From Candidatus Moranbacteria bacterium GW2011_GWC2_37_8 (GTDB lineage: Bacteria; Patescibacteriota; Minisyncoccia; Moranbacterales; GWC2-37-73): DNA of 36,479 nt. A model generated the notes under the pieces. The model was not told where the DNA came from. It saw only the letters and a program-made list of their open reading frames with translations, and made no database searches. The first letter of the stretch is position 1; each line of letters opens with the position of its first letter. The translations under genes were made by a program, and so were the position numbers. Shown here one piece after another: positions 14,058 to 22,913 of this stretch. The stretch spans positions 1 to 36,479 of the forward strand of contig LBTS01000016.1 in NCBI GenBank assembly GCA_000992165.1, read 5' to 3'.

Positions 14058-14609
14058 ATGACTACAATAAATTTGCATCAAAACCAAGAAGAAACTCAGC
14101 GAAAAATTTCAGCTCGTACAGCTAATGGAGGTTTCTTCTTTTCATTAGCCATTTTAATTCTTACGGTCGCCGCTCTTTTTGGTATTCGATTTTATATTGC
14201 TTCAGTTGTGAAACAAAATAAAGCGTTAGCTGAAAGCGTAAAGCAGCAAAATGAAAGTCTGGCTGGTGTGAATAGTTTGCAACGTATTTTAGATATGCAA
14301 AGTCGTTTAGCTCAAATAAAAGGTAATTTAGAAATAAAAGACGGAAAGGTCGGTCAATTGAAAATGACTCAAGTTCTTGATGGTTTGGAAAAAGACCTAA
14401 GTTCTGGAGTTGTTGTTTCCTCATATTCTTACGATAGAGAATCAGGCAGTGTTACGGTTACATTTGAATCTAAGAATTTCAATGATACAGCTAGACAAAT
14501 TTTGAATTTCAAGAAATCCACTTATTTCTCCGACGCGCTTTTGGGTAATGTAGCCAGAGCTGAAAAAGGTGTTACGTCTGACATGAGTATGACTGTAAAA
14601 GTAGATTAA
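14058..14609 (+). CDS. pilN: PilN-like pilus assembly membrane protein
   Basis: 183 residues. A short cytoplasmic N-terminus contains INLHQNQ, the PilM-binding INLLP-like peptide. One membrane helix (about 28-48) follows, then a coiled-coil stretch (LAESVKQQNESLAGVNSLQRIL) and a small C-terminal domain. This matches PilN, which with PilO aligns the pilus machine in the envelope. Sequence identity within this family is always low, so the call rests on peptide, topology and position between pilM and pilO. Confidence 0.85.
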   Translation: MTTINLHQNQEETQRKISARTANGGFFFSLAILILTVAALFGIRFYIASVVKQNKALAESVKQQNESLAGVNSLQRILDMQSRLAQIKGNLEIKDGKVGQLKMTQVLDGLEKDLSSGVVVSSYSYDRESGSVTVTFESKNFNDTARQILNFKKSTYFSDALLGNVARAEKGVTSDMSMTVKVD

Positions 14610-14689
14610 TGTAGATAGTTTTGTTAAAATAACTTTTAAATATCTATCCCGGTGTTGTTTATTGAAACATTACTTTGGATGATAAAAAA

Positions 14690-15526
14690 ATGCGATTAAA
14701 ATTTCTTTTCTTTCCACTGATTATTATTATTTCACTCTCAATATTTATTGGGTACATTTGGCCAGAACTCGAAAACTTGAAGAATGCCAACGAAGAAAAA
14801 ATATCAAATCAAGATGCATTAAAAGCTATCAAAGATAAAAAGACAGCTATTCAAACAATTGATGCTCAGATAAATAGTGATAGTGAAGGTGAAACTATCA
14901 TAAATAATTATCTTCCAAATAGGAAAATAGAAGAAAGGATTTTGACCGGAGTTAATTTTTTGGCTACTGATTCCGGTGTTTCTTTGGCTAATATATCCTT
15001 GCAGGAAGGGTCGGACGCTGCAAATAAAAATGATGAAGCACAATCACTTTCATTGATGCCTCTTGCAGCTGTAGTTGGTGCTGCTGCTAATCAATCAAAT
15101 CAGAATTCTAAAGATGCTAAAGATGTTAGTGATATTCAATTTACTCAAACATCCATTACCGTTAGTGGTGACTATGATAAAATAAGATTGTTTCTGGATC
15201 AAGTTCAGCGAATGTCAATATTTAATTCAATTAAATCATTGTCAATTACTTCTCAATATTCAGAAGATGAAACTAAGAAAGACACTACTGTTGAAGCTAA
15301 TGAACAAACTTCACAGGCTGAATCCTCTACAAACTTGTCTGCCAATGTGGTGATTGATTTCGGTTGGATGAATACGGTTAAAATTGATAATCAGAAAATT
15401 GCAAGTTTTAAAGCTGGTCTTGATAATTCCACAATTGCTGCTGTTAAACAATACGTTTCTCAAAAAGCTCCTGGAGCTGATAGAACTGGTGATAGTAATG
15501 GAAAGAAGAACCCATTTCTTCCTTGA
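14690..15526 (+). CDS. pilO: PilO-like pilus assembly membrane protein
   Basis: About 278 residues with one N-terminal membrane helix (FLFFPLIIIISLSIFIGYI), a coiled-coil segment (ELENLKNANEEKISNQDALKAIKDKKTAIQ) and a C-terminal ferredoxin-like domain with the SGDYDKIRLFLDQVQR strand-helix typical of PilO. It is longer than classical PilO (about 200) through a low-complexity Ser/Ala/Asn/Gln-rich centre. The tracked start is TTG at 14675; ATG at 14690 is used here, neither having a ribosome site. No pilP or pilQ follows, fitting a cell without an outer-membrane secretin. Confidence 0.82.
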   Translation: MRLKFLFFPLIIIISLSIFIGYIWPELENLKNANEEKISNQDALKAIKDKKTAIQTIDAQINSDSEGETIINNYLPNRKIEERILTGVNFLATDSGVSLANISLQEGSDAANKNDEAQSLSLMPLAAVVGAAANQSNQNSKDAKDVSDIQFTQTSITVSGDYDKIRLFLDQVQRMSIFNSIKSLSITSQYSEDETKKDTTVEANEQTSQAESSTNLSANVVIDFGWMNTVKIDNQKIASFKAGLDNSTIAAVKQYVSQKAPGADRTGDSNGKKNPFLP

Positions 15527-15589
15527 TAGTGATATTAGAGCAGGCTCTAAGGAAATACTTTTCCGTCTTAAATAGAAATAATTTTTTCC

Positions 15590-17299
15590 ATGAATCAGGA
15601 TAATACTTCGCAAAGCACTGCGGATCAGACTTTGATATTAGATCCAAAAGAAATTGAACTGAAAGCTGTTGAAAAAATGGCGGGCGAATTGAATATGCCT
15701 TTTTTGCAAGAAGTGCCAAAAATAGATGATGGAATTTTGCAAATTATTTCTCAGGATGTAGCATCTGAAAATAAAATCATTGCTTTTGAACGTTCAAATA
15801 GTAACGTTAAAATTGCTATCGTTGATCCTCAAAATATTAATGCTCTTAATATTCTGAGGTTTATTGCTGAAAAGAAAAAGTTGGAATTTGATTTATACCT
15901 AGTTTCCGCTGAGATGTTCAGGGAAATGTCTGAGCAATATTCAGGTGGCGCTGAAAAAGCAATTGAAGAGGCTATGGAATCAATGCAGGATGAGGATGGA
16001 TTGGTTGGAGATGAGGTTTATGATAATGGTGAAGAAGAGAAATCTCCAATTGATAACATGCAGAATGCTCCCGTGACTAAATTGCTTAGTGTTATCATTA
16101 AACATGCGATTGAAGGTAAGGCTAGTGATATTCACATTGAACCACTCGGAAAAGAATATCGAGTTAGATTTAGAGTTGATGGAATTTTGCATTCTTCGCT
16201 TGCTATTCCGAAAGGTGTTGGACGAGCAATTGTTTCGCGCATTAAGATTCTTTCAAATTTGAAGATTGATGAAAAGCGAAAACCACAAGACGGACGTTTT
16301 AAGGTTGTTGAAAGTGGTCGGCGAGTTGATTTTCGAGTTTCTACTTTGCCAATTACGGAAGGTGAAAAAATTGTGCTTCGTATTTTGGATACGGGAAACA
16401 AAGTGATTGACCTTAAGAGCATGGGCTTGATGGGTAGAGGTAATGATATTTTGGTGAAAAATATCATGGAGCCATTCGGAATCATTTTAATGACTGGACC
16501 GACGGGTAGCGGAAAGTCAACAACTCTTTACGCTTGTTTGGATATATTAAACAAAGAAGAACGCAATATCATTACCTTGGAAGATCCAGTGGAATATACG
16601 ATTGCCGGGATTAATCAGAGTCAAATAAACCCAGAAATAGGTTACACTTTTGCTAGTGGGCTTCGCAGTATTCTGCGACAGGACCCAAATGTTATCATGG
16701 TTGGAGAGATTCGAGATAGCGAAACCGCGGAGCTCACAATTCATGCAGCTCTTACGGGACATTTAGTGCTTTCAACTTTACACACAAACAGCTCCATTGG
16801 TGCTATTCCGCGCCTGGTTGATATGGGTATCGAATCTTTTTTGCTTGCATCATCTCTTAGAGTGGTAGGCGCGCAAAGACTTGTGAGAAGAATCTGCAAT
16901 GAGTGCAAAGAAGAGGTTACCATCCAACCAAGAGTGATGGAATTTATTAAGTCTCAAATTGAGAATATTCCGGCAGTCGAGATTAAAAAATATGAATTGG
17001 ATTTATCGGACGGTATCCATATGTTTCAAGGTAAGGGTTGTGACGAATGCAGCAACACGGGATATCGAGGAAGAATCGCGATTTTTGAAGCATTGGAAGT
17101 TGATGATGGTTTGAAAGAAATAATTTCTGAGAGAAATGGAAATGAAGTTGATATTCAAAAATACGCAGAAAAACAGGGAATGATAACTATTAAGCAAGAT
17201 GGTATTTTGAAGGTTTTGCGAGGATTTACAACGTTATCAGAAGTTGAGCGTGTTACGGAAGGAAGCAAGAGTGTTGGAGGTGCAGTCGAAGATGATTAG
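15590..17299 (+). CDS. pilB: Type IV pilus extension ATPase PilB
   Basis: 569-residue GspE/PilB-type hexameric ATPase that powers pilin polymerisation. The N-terminal MshEN-like domain (about 20-130) is followed by an acidic linker, then the N2 domain with ASDIHIEPLGKEYRVRFRVDG. The motor carries Walker A GPTGSGKSTTLYA near residue 303, an Asp box (ITLEDPVEY), Walker B (RQDPNVIMVGEIRD) and the His box (GHLVLSTLHTN). The zinc-binding CNEC...CDEC pairs near 435 and 483, typical of PilB and absent from PilT, identify it as the extension motor. Confidence 0.97.
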   Translation: MNQDNTSQSTADQTLILDPKEIELKAVEKMAGELNMPFLQEVPKIDDGILQIISQDVASENKIIAFERSNSNVKIAIVDPQNINALNILRFIAEKKKLEFDLYLVSAEMFREMSEQYSGGAEKAIEEAMESMQDEDGLVGDEVYDNGEEEKSPIDNMQNAPVTKLLSVIIKHAIEGKASDIHIEPLGKEYRVRFRVDGILHSSLAIPKGVGRAIVSRIKILSNLKIDEKRKPQDGRFKVVESGRRVDFRVSTLPITEGEKIVLRILDTGNKVIDLKSMGLMGRGNDILVKNIMEPFGIILMTGPTGSGKSTTLYACLDILNKEERNIITLEDPVEYTIAGINQSQINPEIGYTFASGLRSILRQDPNVIMVGEIRDSETAELTIHAALTGHLVLSTLHTNSSIGAIPRLVDMGIESFLLASSLRVVGAQRLVRRICNECKEEVTIQPRVMEFIKSQIENIPAVEIKKYELDLSDGIHMFQGKGCDECSNTGYRGRIAIFEALEVDDGLKEIISERNGNEVDIQKYAEKQGMITIKQDGILKVLRGFTTLSEVERVTEGSKSVGGAVEDD

Positions 17300-17339
17300 T
17301 AAATGAATGATTTTATATTTTAATTTCTGAAATAAGTTT

Positions 17340-17720
17340 ATGGAAAATAACAGGAAAATATTAATAGTTGAGGATGATATTTTTATTAGAGATATCTATA
17401 AAGTAAGATTTGAACAAGAAGGTTTCGAAGTAACGGTGGCGGAAAATGGCATTGTTGGCTTGGAAAAGATGCAGCAAGGTGCTAATCCTGAGATTATATT
17501 ATTGGACATTATCATGCCTGGAATGAATGGAATTGAAGTTTTGAAAAAAATAAAGGCTAATGATGAATGGAAAGATATCCCCGTGATTATGTTGACGAAT
17601 ATTTCTGAAAAAGAAAAAGTTACTGAAAGCATGGAACTTGGAATAAAAGAATATTTAATCAAATCGCATTTCACGCCATCCGAGGTTGTGCAAAAAGTCA
17701 ATGCTTTGTTGAATATGTAA
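17340..17720 (+). CDS. CheY-like single-domain response regulator
   Basis: 126 residues, one receiver domain with every active residue: acidic pair E11-D12-D13, phospho-accepting D56 (LLDIIMP), T86 (MLTN) and K108 (LIKS). No output domain. Its place between pilB and pilT suggests it modulates pilus extension or retraction by docking to the motors or another partner. No histidine kinase lies in the window. It contrasts with the pseudo-receiver at 6119, which has lost the phospho-site. Confidence 0.93.
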   Translation: MENNRKILIVEDDIFIRDIYKVRFEQEGFEVTVAENGIVGLEKMQQGANPEIILLDIIMPGMNGIEVLKKIKANDEWKDIPVIMLTNISEKEKVTESMELGIKEYLIKSHFTPSEVVQKVNALLNM

Positions 17721-17734
17721 AAATTTGTTATAAT
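17706..17734 (+). promoter_or_regulatory. Internal promoter upstream of pilT
   Basis: TTGTTG, 17 bases, TATAAT with an extended TGT. It overlaps the last codons of the receiver gene and could express pilT-pilC separately from pilM-pilB. Confidence 0.65.
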
Positions 17735-17746
17735 ATAAAAAACATA

Positions 17747-17802
17747 AAGTTACAAGTTACTAGTTACTAGTTACTAGTTACTGGTTACTAATTATTAGTT
17801 GA
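17747..17802. repeat. Tandem heptamer array TAGTTAC upstream of pilT
   Basis: Eight seven-base units (AAGTTAC, AAGTTAC, TAGTTAC three times, TGGTTAC, TAATTAT, TAGTTGA), the reverse complement of the AGTAAYC family. It ends four bases before the pilT ATG, so it forms the leader. Confidence 0.92.
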
Positions 17803-17805
17803 ATT

Positions 17806-18888
17806 ATGTCTACAGCTCACGGCGAACAAAGAATTAAAAGTTTATTACGTTTGGTTGCTCAACAAAATGCTTCCGACTTACATTTAGTGGTGGGAAGATT
17901 TCCTACTTTGCGTATGGATGGTCGCTTGTATCCATTGACTCAAGAAAGTATTTTGTCTGCTGATGATACGCAAGCGTTGACTGATGCAATCACTACTGAA
18001 GATAATAAAAAACGTCTAGTCGATGAAGGTCAAGTTGATTTTTCTTATAATTTTGAAGATAAGGCGCGTTTCAGAACTAATATTTTTTATCAGCAGGGTA
18101 ATCTTAGTATTGCCATGCGTATGGTTGCTGGGCGCATAAGAACTCTTGAAGAGCTGAATATTCCTCCGGCACTTTATGAATTTACTCGTCAAACACAAGG
18201 ACTTCTTTTGATTACCGGTCCTGTTGGACATGGAAAATCAACCACGCTTTCCGCTTTGATAGATTTCATTAATCATAATGATGATAAGCACATAATAACG
18301 ATTGAAGATCCCATTGAATATGTATATGAGCAGGATAGATGCATAATCAATCAACGAGAAATTGGTAAGGATACGAAATCTTTCCCTGATGGACTTAGAA
18401 GTGTGTTTCGAGAAGATGCTAATGTTGTTTTGATTGGTGAGCTTAGAGATTTGGACACGATAAGTACAGCTATGACTGCAGCTGAAACAGGACATTTGAT
18501 TTTAGCAACCTTGCATACCAATGATACTTCTCAAACAATTGACCGTATCATTGACGTTTTTCCTGCGCATCAACAAAATCAAGTTCGAAGTCAGTTGGCT
18601 AGCGTGCTCTTGGGCGTGGTTTCTCAGCGCTTGGTTCCTCGTGTTGGAGGAGGACGAATCCCAGCTATGGAAATAATGATGAACAATCATGCTGTAGAAA
18701 ATTTGATACGTGAAAATAAATCTTATCAAATAGATTCTGTAATTGAAACTGGCTTGAGAGAAGGAATGGTTTCATTGGATAAATCATTAGCAGATCTGAT
18801 TCAGAGAGGTCTTATTACATTGGATGACGCTATGGTGTATTCCAAAAATCATGATTATTTGCAGATGCTCATTTCTCGAAAAGATTAA
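17806..18888 (+). CDS. pilT: Type IV pilus retraction ATPase PilT
   Basis: 360 residues, the usual PilT length, without the N-terminal extension and zinc fingers of PilB. It shows ASDLHLVVGRFPTLRMDG at the start, Walker A GPVGHGKSTTLSA near residue 138 (His replaces the usual Ser, Val the usual Thr), the Asp box ITIEDPIEY, Walker B FREDANVVLIGELRD and the His box GHLILATLHTND. It depolymerises pili and produces the pulling force for motility or DNA uptake. It has its own promoter and a heptamer-array leader. Confidence 0.96.
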   Translation: MSTAHGEQRIKSLLRLVAQQNASDLHLVVGRFPTLRMDGRLYPLTQESILSADDTQALTDAITTEDNKKRLVDEGQVDFSYNFEDKARFRTNIFYQQGNLSIAMRMVAGRIRTLEELNIPPALYEFTRQTQGLLLITGPVGHGKSTTLSALIDFINHNDDKHIITIEDPIEYVYEQDRCIINQREIGKDTKSFPDGLRSVFREDANVVLIGELRDLDTISTAMTAAETGHLILATLHTNDTSQTIDRIIDVFPAHQQNQVRSQLASVLLGVVSQRLVPRVGGGRIPAMEIMMNNHAVENLIRENKSYQIDSVIETGLREGMVSLDKSLADLIQRGLITLDDAMVYSKNHDYLQMLISRKD

Positions 18889-18951
18889 GTTTAATAATAT
18901 ACAAATGAGGGGTTAATATAAATAATAAATTTGTGTGTATGATAAAAAAGT

Positions 18952-19036
18952 AATCAGTAAACAGTAATCAGTAATCAGCAAATTGATTTTTTCTTTTGCA
19001 TTACCGATTACCAGTTACTTGTTGCTAGTTACTAAT
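18952..19036. repeat. Inverted heptamer array upstream of pilC
   Basis: Five forward units (AGTAATC, AGTAAAC, AGTAATC, AGTAATC, AGCAAAT), a T-rich spacer, then reverse units (GCATTAC, CGATTAC, CAGTTAC, TTGTTGC, TAGTTAC). The two halves can pair into a long hairpin directly in front of the pilC start. Confidence 0.9.
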
Positions 19037-19038
19037 TT

Positions 19039-20250
19039 ATGAAATTTTCATTTCAAGCGAAAAGTGCGGAAGGTGAAATTAGGGAAGGCCGTATTGAGGC
19101 TACTAATAGTGAGGCGGCAGTAGCAATGCTTCAAGAAAGAGGTTTGGTTCCATTGATGCTGGAAAAGGAAACTGAAATTCCGAGTTTGATTAAGGATTTG
19201 CAACACATCTGGGACGGCGTGAATTTGCGTGAGCTCTCGGTTTTCTATCGCCAATTGGCAACTTTGATTGAAGCGAAAGTTTCAATTATTTCAGCGTTGC
19301 GTGCAGTGGGTGATCAGTCTGACAACTTATATCTCAGTACGGTGATAAAGGAGATGGTAAACGATATTGAGGACGGTGTAACTTTTTCAGAATCAATGTC
19401 TAAACATCCGGAAGTTTTCGCAACTTTGGCTGTGAGTATGGTTAAGGCAGGTGAACTTTCCGGTAATTTGCAGCGATCAGTGGTTTTCTTGGCCGATAAT
19501 ACTGAAAAAAATTATGAATTGAATGCTAAGATTAGAGGAGCATTGTTTTATCCCGGATTTGTTTTGTCAGCATCTGTAATAATTGGATTCGTTGTGTTTA
19601 CTGTTGTTTTGCCAAAACTTACCGGAATTTTTAAGGATTTTAATGTGGCGATTCCTTGGTATACTAAGATGTTTATGTTTATTGGGGATTTTATGAGTTC
19701 ATTCTGGTGGGTTGTTGGTATCATTCTTTTGGCTATCGTTGGAGGATTCTTCTATTACATTAAAACAGAAGATGGCCGTAAGGAATGGGACACCATCAAG
19801 ATGAAAATACCGGTTATTGGAAAACTTTTTCAATATGTCTATCTTGCTCGTTTTTCTGAAAATTTAGCAGTACTGTTGGACGGAGGAATCCCGATTGTTA
19901 GAGCTTTGGTTATTGTGAGTGAAGTTGTTGATTCAACAAGTTATGAAAGTGTAATTTTGAGAGCTGCCGATGAAGTTAAAACAGGAGGTTCTATGAGTAC
20001 TGTTTTTGCACGCTCTTCGCAATTTCCACCGATTGTTTCCCAGATGGTGAAAATTGGAGAAGATGCAGGAAAGATCAGCGAAGTGCTTAATAATATGTCG
20101 AGATTTTATAATCAAGAAACTGATCGTGTGACGCGCAATCTTTCAACCATGCTTGAACCGATTCTTATCACAGGTCTTGGTCTAGGTGTTGGAGTTTTGG
20201 TTTTTGCAATTTTGATGCCAATCTATAATATTGCCGGACAAGTGCAATAA
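19039..20250 (+). CDS. pilC: Type IV pilus platform protein PilC
   Basis: 403-residue inner-membrane platform protein of the GspF family. Two homologous cytoplasmic helical domains are visible: one around LRELSVFYRQLATLIEAKVSIISALRAV (residues 60-90), the second around YLARFSENLAVLLDGGIPIVRAL (residues 270-300). Membrane segments lie near 170-195, 212-236 and 375-397 (GLGVGVLVFAILMPIYNI). It couples PilB/PilT rotation to pilin insertion. An inverted heptamer array lies directly before the ATG. Confidence 0.96.
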   Translation: MKFSFQAKSAEGEIREGRIEATNSEAAVAMLQERGLVPLMLEKETEIPSLIKDLQHIWDGVNLRELSVFYRQLATLIEAKVSIISALRAVGDQSDNLYLSTVIKEMVNDIEDGVTFSESMSKHPEVFATLAVSMVKAGELSGNLQRSVVFLADNTEKNYELNAKIRGALFYPGFVLSASVIIGFVVFTVVLPKLTGIFKDFNVAIPWYTKMFMFIGDFMSSFWWVVGIILLAIVGGFFYYIKTEDGRKEWDTIKMKIPVIGKLFQYVYLARFSENLAVLLDGGIPIVRALVIVSEVVDSTSYESVILRAADEVKTGGSMSTVFARSSQFPPIVSQMVKIGEDAGKISEVLNNMSRFYNQETDRVTRNLSTMLEPILITGLGLGVGVLVFAILMPIYNIAGQVQ

Positions 20251-20296
20251 TATAAAATTGTTTCAGTTTAGTTAAATAATATGTTATTATAATGTT

Positions 20297-20761
20297 ATGA
20301 TTAATCGAAAAAAAAGAACCGAAACTAAAGGTTTCACTTTGATTGAACTTTTGATAGTGATTGCGATTATTGGTATTTTGGCAGGTGTGGTTTTGGTTAG
20401 CACGCAAGGAGCTGTAGTGAAGGCCAGGAGAGCATCCGCATTGACTACCGCATCTAGTACTATGACAGAATTGGTAACATGCCAAGATGATGGAGGCGAA
20501 GCAACCAGTAGCGCACCTGTGGCAGGAGAACTTGTTTGCTGTGCGAGCGCTGGTGCTTGCACGGATATTGCAGCCAATAGGGTTGATGGGCATAGTGCAA
20601 CTTGGCCGTCAATGGCAAATAATCAATGGCAATATGCAAGTGGTTCTGCGGCGGGAACAGTGGCAAGTGGAACATATGAATTCACTTTGACAAAAATTGG
20701 TGGAACCGGCGCTGGCGATGATTTGATTACCTGTGACATGGCGACTAATGGTTGCATTTAA
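20297..20761 (+). CDS. Type IV pilin (major-type), first of three
   Basis: 154 residues with a class III leader ending KG, then [22 protein letters not shown]: prepilin cleavage after G12, Glu at +5, and a hydrophobic N-terminal helix. The C-terminal domain holds five Cys, including CC and CDMATNGC, suited to disulfides, and is Ala/Gly/Ser/Thr-rich. Substrate of PilD encoded downstream. A TATAAT box lies only three bases before the ATG, so its use is uncertain. Either this or the next gene may encode the main pilus subunit. Confidence 0.93.
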   Translation: MINRKKRTETKGFTLIELLIVIAIIGILAGVVLVSTQGAVVKARRASALTTASSTMTELVTCQDDGGEATSSAPVAGELVCCASAGACTDIAANRVDGHSATWPSMANNQWQYASGSAAGTVASGTYEFTLTKIGGTGAGDDLITCDMATNGCI

Positions 20762-20795
20762 AAAAATGTAGGTTGAGTGAAAGTTTAAATATTCG

Positions 20796-20824
20796 CTAAA
20801 AAGAACGGGTCGATTTTTTAGCAA
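20796..20824 (+). terminator. Weak hairpin between two pilin genes
   Basis: GCTAAAAA / TTTTTTAGC stem around AAGAACGGGTCG. It could attenuate transcription or protect the upstream pilin mRNA; the stem is AT-rich. Confidence 0.4.
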
Positions 20825-20852
20825 AAGATTAATAATATAAAATTAAAAATAT

Positions 20853-21266
20853 ATGAAAAAATATACAAAAGGTTTCACATTGATTGAACTTTTGATTGTA
20901 ATTGCAATCATCGGTATTTTGGCTGGAGTTATCTTGGTAAGCACAAGTTCAGCAAGAAGCAAAGCTAATGATGCCAAATTTAAATCATACGCCGCAAGTA
21001 TGAAATCTGCTATAGTTATGGCATGTGGAAATGGTGGATCTAACGTAAACCTTTTAACTGGCGCAGGCACCACTGGTTTCACAGTACTTCCACCTATTGA
21101 TGTTGCTATATCTTCAACATCCACTAATGCTAATGGTGGTTATGACTGCGATAATGATACTCCTGGTGTTATTCTGACTCCAGCTGCTGCACTTGGAGTT
21201 AGTGCGGCATGTCGCGCAGCCACAACCGTTACTCAAACGTCAGTTACTACACCTGCTGGTTGCTAG
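20853..21266 (+). CDS. Type IV pilin, second
   Basis: 137 residues. A very short leader MKKYTKG is cleaved before [30 protein letters not shown], so the N-terminal helix is near identical to that of the previous pilin (and of the one at 35248) while the C-terminal domains differ. Cysteines in the head domain (ACG, YDC, ACR, AGC) can form disulfides. It is followed by a strong terminator, and a short leader plus its own terminator would suit a major, highly expressed pilin. Confidence 0.93.
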   Translation: MKKYTKGFTLIELLIVIAIIGILAGVILVSTSSARSKANDAKFKSYAASMKSAIVMACGNGGSNVNLLTGAGTTGFTVLPPIDVAISSTSTNANGGYDCDNDTPGVILTPAAALGVSAACRAATTVTQTSVTTPAGC

Positions 21267-21287
21267 TATTTCAAAGTTTTCTTAAAA

Positions 21288-21315
21288 GATGCGACTTAAT
21301 CGTCGCATCTTTTTT
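21288..21315 (+). terminator. Terminator after the second pilin
   Basis: GATGCGAC / GTCGCATC hairpin with a 6-base loop followed by six T, 22 bases after the stop. Confidence 0.9.
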
Positions 21316-21340
21316 GTTTATCACGAAAAAATGTTATAAT
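21313..21340 (+). promoter_or_regulatory. Promoter of the third pilin-like gene
   Basis: TTTGTT, 16 bases, extended TGT-TATAAT, about 30 bases before the ATG at 21373. It directly follows the terminator, so this gene is a new transcript. Confidence 0.55.
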
Positions 21341-21372
21341 AAAAAAATAAAAGGTATTAAAAATTATCTTCA

Positions 21373-21915
21373 ATGGCTAAAAAAATAAATTTTAGAAAAG
21401 GGTTTACGACTAAAGAAGTTGTAATTGCTACTGGAGCGCTAGTTATTGTCGGAGTCATATCTTTTGCAGTCTTGAGTGGCATGAGCAGTTCAGTTTCTTT
21501 GGCTAAAGAAGCTAAATTTGTCAGTTATGCTTCACAGATGCTAAAAGTGATAGATAGGGCTAATGCCTTGTCTTCTTTTAATAGAATAACAACTCCTGAT
21601 TGGTCATGTTTGGGAACGTATAGCGCGAAACCTGGTGATTTTTGCTGGGGAGACGAAAATTCCAATATCATAAATAATAGCAATGCAGATTTGGCACTTG
21701 CGACAATAGAATCGATTCCAAAAGGCCAAATGTCACCATATAAACTTTTGTATAATCGCGGTGCAGTTTTCAGGATAAATGCGCGAAATATCGAGGTTAA
21801 GATTTATGTAGGAGATACTGCAAGAACTAAAATAGTTTGCAGTCAACTCAACATGATTCAAGATCCTGATGATAATTTATCTTGTATTTTACCTTCACCT
21901 ATTTTGAAAAACTAA
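21373..21915 (+). CDS. Divergent pilin-like protein
   Basis: 180 residues. The leader ends RKG, followed by FTTKEVVIATGALVIVGVISF: the Gly cleavage site, Phe and Glu at +5 are kept, but the usual [15 protein letters not shown] core is replaced by TTKEVVIATGALVIV. A helical stalk (SVSLAKEAKFVSYASQMLKVIDRAN) and a Cys-containing head follow. It is probably processed by PilD and may be a minor pilin or a tip component. A heptamer CATATAA array follows the stop. Confidence 0.82.
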   Translation: MAKKINFRKGFTTKEVVIATGALVIVGVISFAVLSGMSSSVSLAKEAKFVSYASQMLKVIDRANALSSFNRITTPDWSCLGTYSAKPGDFCWGDENSNIINNSNADLALATIESIPKGQMSPYKLLYNRGAVFRINARNIEVKIYVGDTARTKIVCSQLNMIQDPDDNLSCILPSPILKN

Positions 21916-21950
21916 TAACTAAAAAAAACTAAAAAACTAATAACTGCTAA

Positions 21951-21983
21951 CATATAACATATAACATATAACATATAACATAC
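21951..21983. repeat. Tandem heptamer array CATATAA
   Basis: Four perfect CATATAA units plus CATAC. The word differs from the AGTAAYC family, but the seven-base period is the same. It lies just upstream of the pilD promoter. Confidence 0.92.
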
Positions 21984-21995
21984 GGTATACGATTG

Positions 21996-22025
21996 TTGGC
22001 ACATTTTTTCTTTTTGTGGTAAAAT
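21996..22025 (+). promoter_or_regulatory. Promoter of pilD
   Basis: TTGGCA, 18 bases, TAAAAT, about 40 bases before the ATG. Confidence 0.55.
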
Positions 22026-22071
22026 AGTATTAATTAGTCATATATTATTATTTATTGATTATTAGCATATT

Positions 22072-22866
22072 ATGCTTATCATTTTCTTTATCCTTGGTTT
22101 GATTATTGGCAGCTTTCTTAATGCTGTCGTTTATCGTTTGGAAGCAGTCGAATCATTGCTTGAAAGATCGCATTGTCCACATTGCAAGAAAAAGGTCAGA
22201 TGGTTTGATAATGTTCCTGTTATTAGTTTTATTTTGCTTAGCGCGAGATGTCGAGATTGTGGAGAAAAAATTTCTTGGCAATATCCTGTTGTTGAATTTA
22301 TAACTGGAATAGTGTTTGCGCTGATAGGCAATTATTTTTTTAATCTCGTCGATTTTTCTTCTTGGGCATTGACCGCTTATTATTTGGTCGTCTTTTCGAT
22401 CCTGCTTATTATTTTCGTATATGATTTTAAATATATGGAAATCCCTATGCTTATCCTGTGGATTGGTGTGGCTGTGAGTTTGGTATATTTTCTCTATGCT
22501 GATTGGCAAAGTTTTAGCTCACTATCTTCAATCTTGGAATTAAGAACTATTTCTGGTATTCTTGGTGGTTTAGTGGCAGGAGGATTTTTCTTTTTCCTGG
22601 CTGCTTACTCAAAAGAGACTTGGATGGGATACGGCGATGCATATCTTGGTCTTTTGGCGGGATTGGTTGTGGGTTGGCCAAATATTTGGGGCGCCTTAAT
22701 GTTGTCATTTATTATTGGCGCACTTATTAGTGTCGGGCTTATTGCTGTTAGGAAAAAAACTATGAAAAGTCAGGTGCCTTTTGCTCCATTTCTGATTACG
22801 GGAGTTTTTCTGATGGTTATCTTGCCTCAAATGTTCCCAATGCTAGCAGTCTTGTTCGATTTTTAA
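22072..22866 (+). CDS. pilD: Prepilin peptidase/N-methyltransferase PilD
   Basis: 264-residue polytopic membrane aspartyl protease (family A24) that cleaves the KG/RG-F leaders of the neighbouring pilins and methylates the new N-terminus. The N-terminal domain has the zinc tetracysteine C35/C38/C60/C63 of bifunctional enzymes. Catalytic aspartates are D118 (VYDFKYMEIP) and D189 in GYGD, followed by YLGLLAGLVVGW. About seven hydrophobic segments are visible. It sits in the middle of its substrates. Confidence 0.96.
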   Translation: MLIIFFILGLIIGSFLNAVVYRLEAVESLLERSHCPHCKKKVRWFDNVPVISFILLSARCRDCGEKISWQYPVVEFITGIVFALIGNYFFNLVDFSSWALTAYYLVVFSILLIIFVYDFKYMEIPMLILWIGVAVSLVYFLYADWQSFSSLSSILELRTISGILGGLVAGGFFFFLAAYSKETWMGYGDAYLGLLAGLVVGWPNIWGALMLSFIIGALISVGLIAVRKKTMKSQVPFAPFLITGVFLMVILPQMFPMLAVLFDF

Positions 22867-22913
22867 TGCGCTAGTTTCAAAAGTGTTTAAAAGTGAATAT
22901 TATAAAAACAAAC

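Noticed and set aside
20288-20293. TATAAT box as promoter of the first pilin gene
   Set aside because: It lies three bases from the ATG, too close for a normal start, and no -35 is visible; not listed as a feature.
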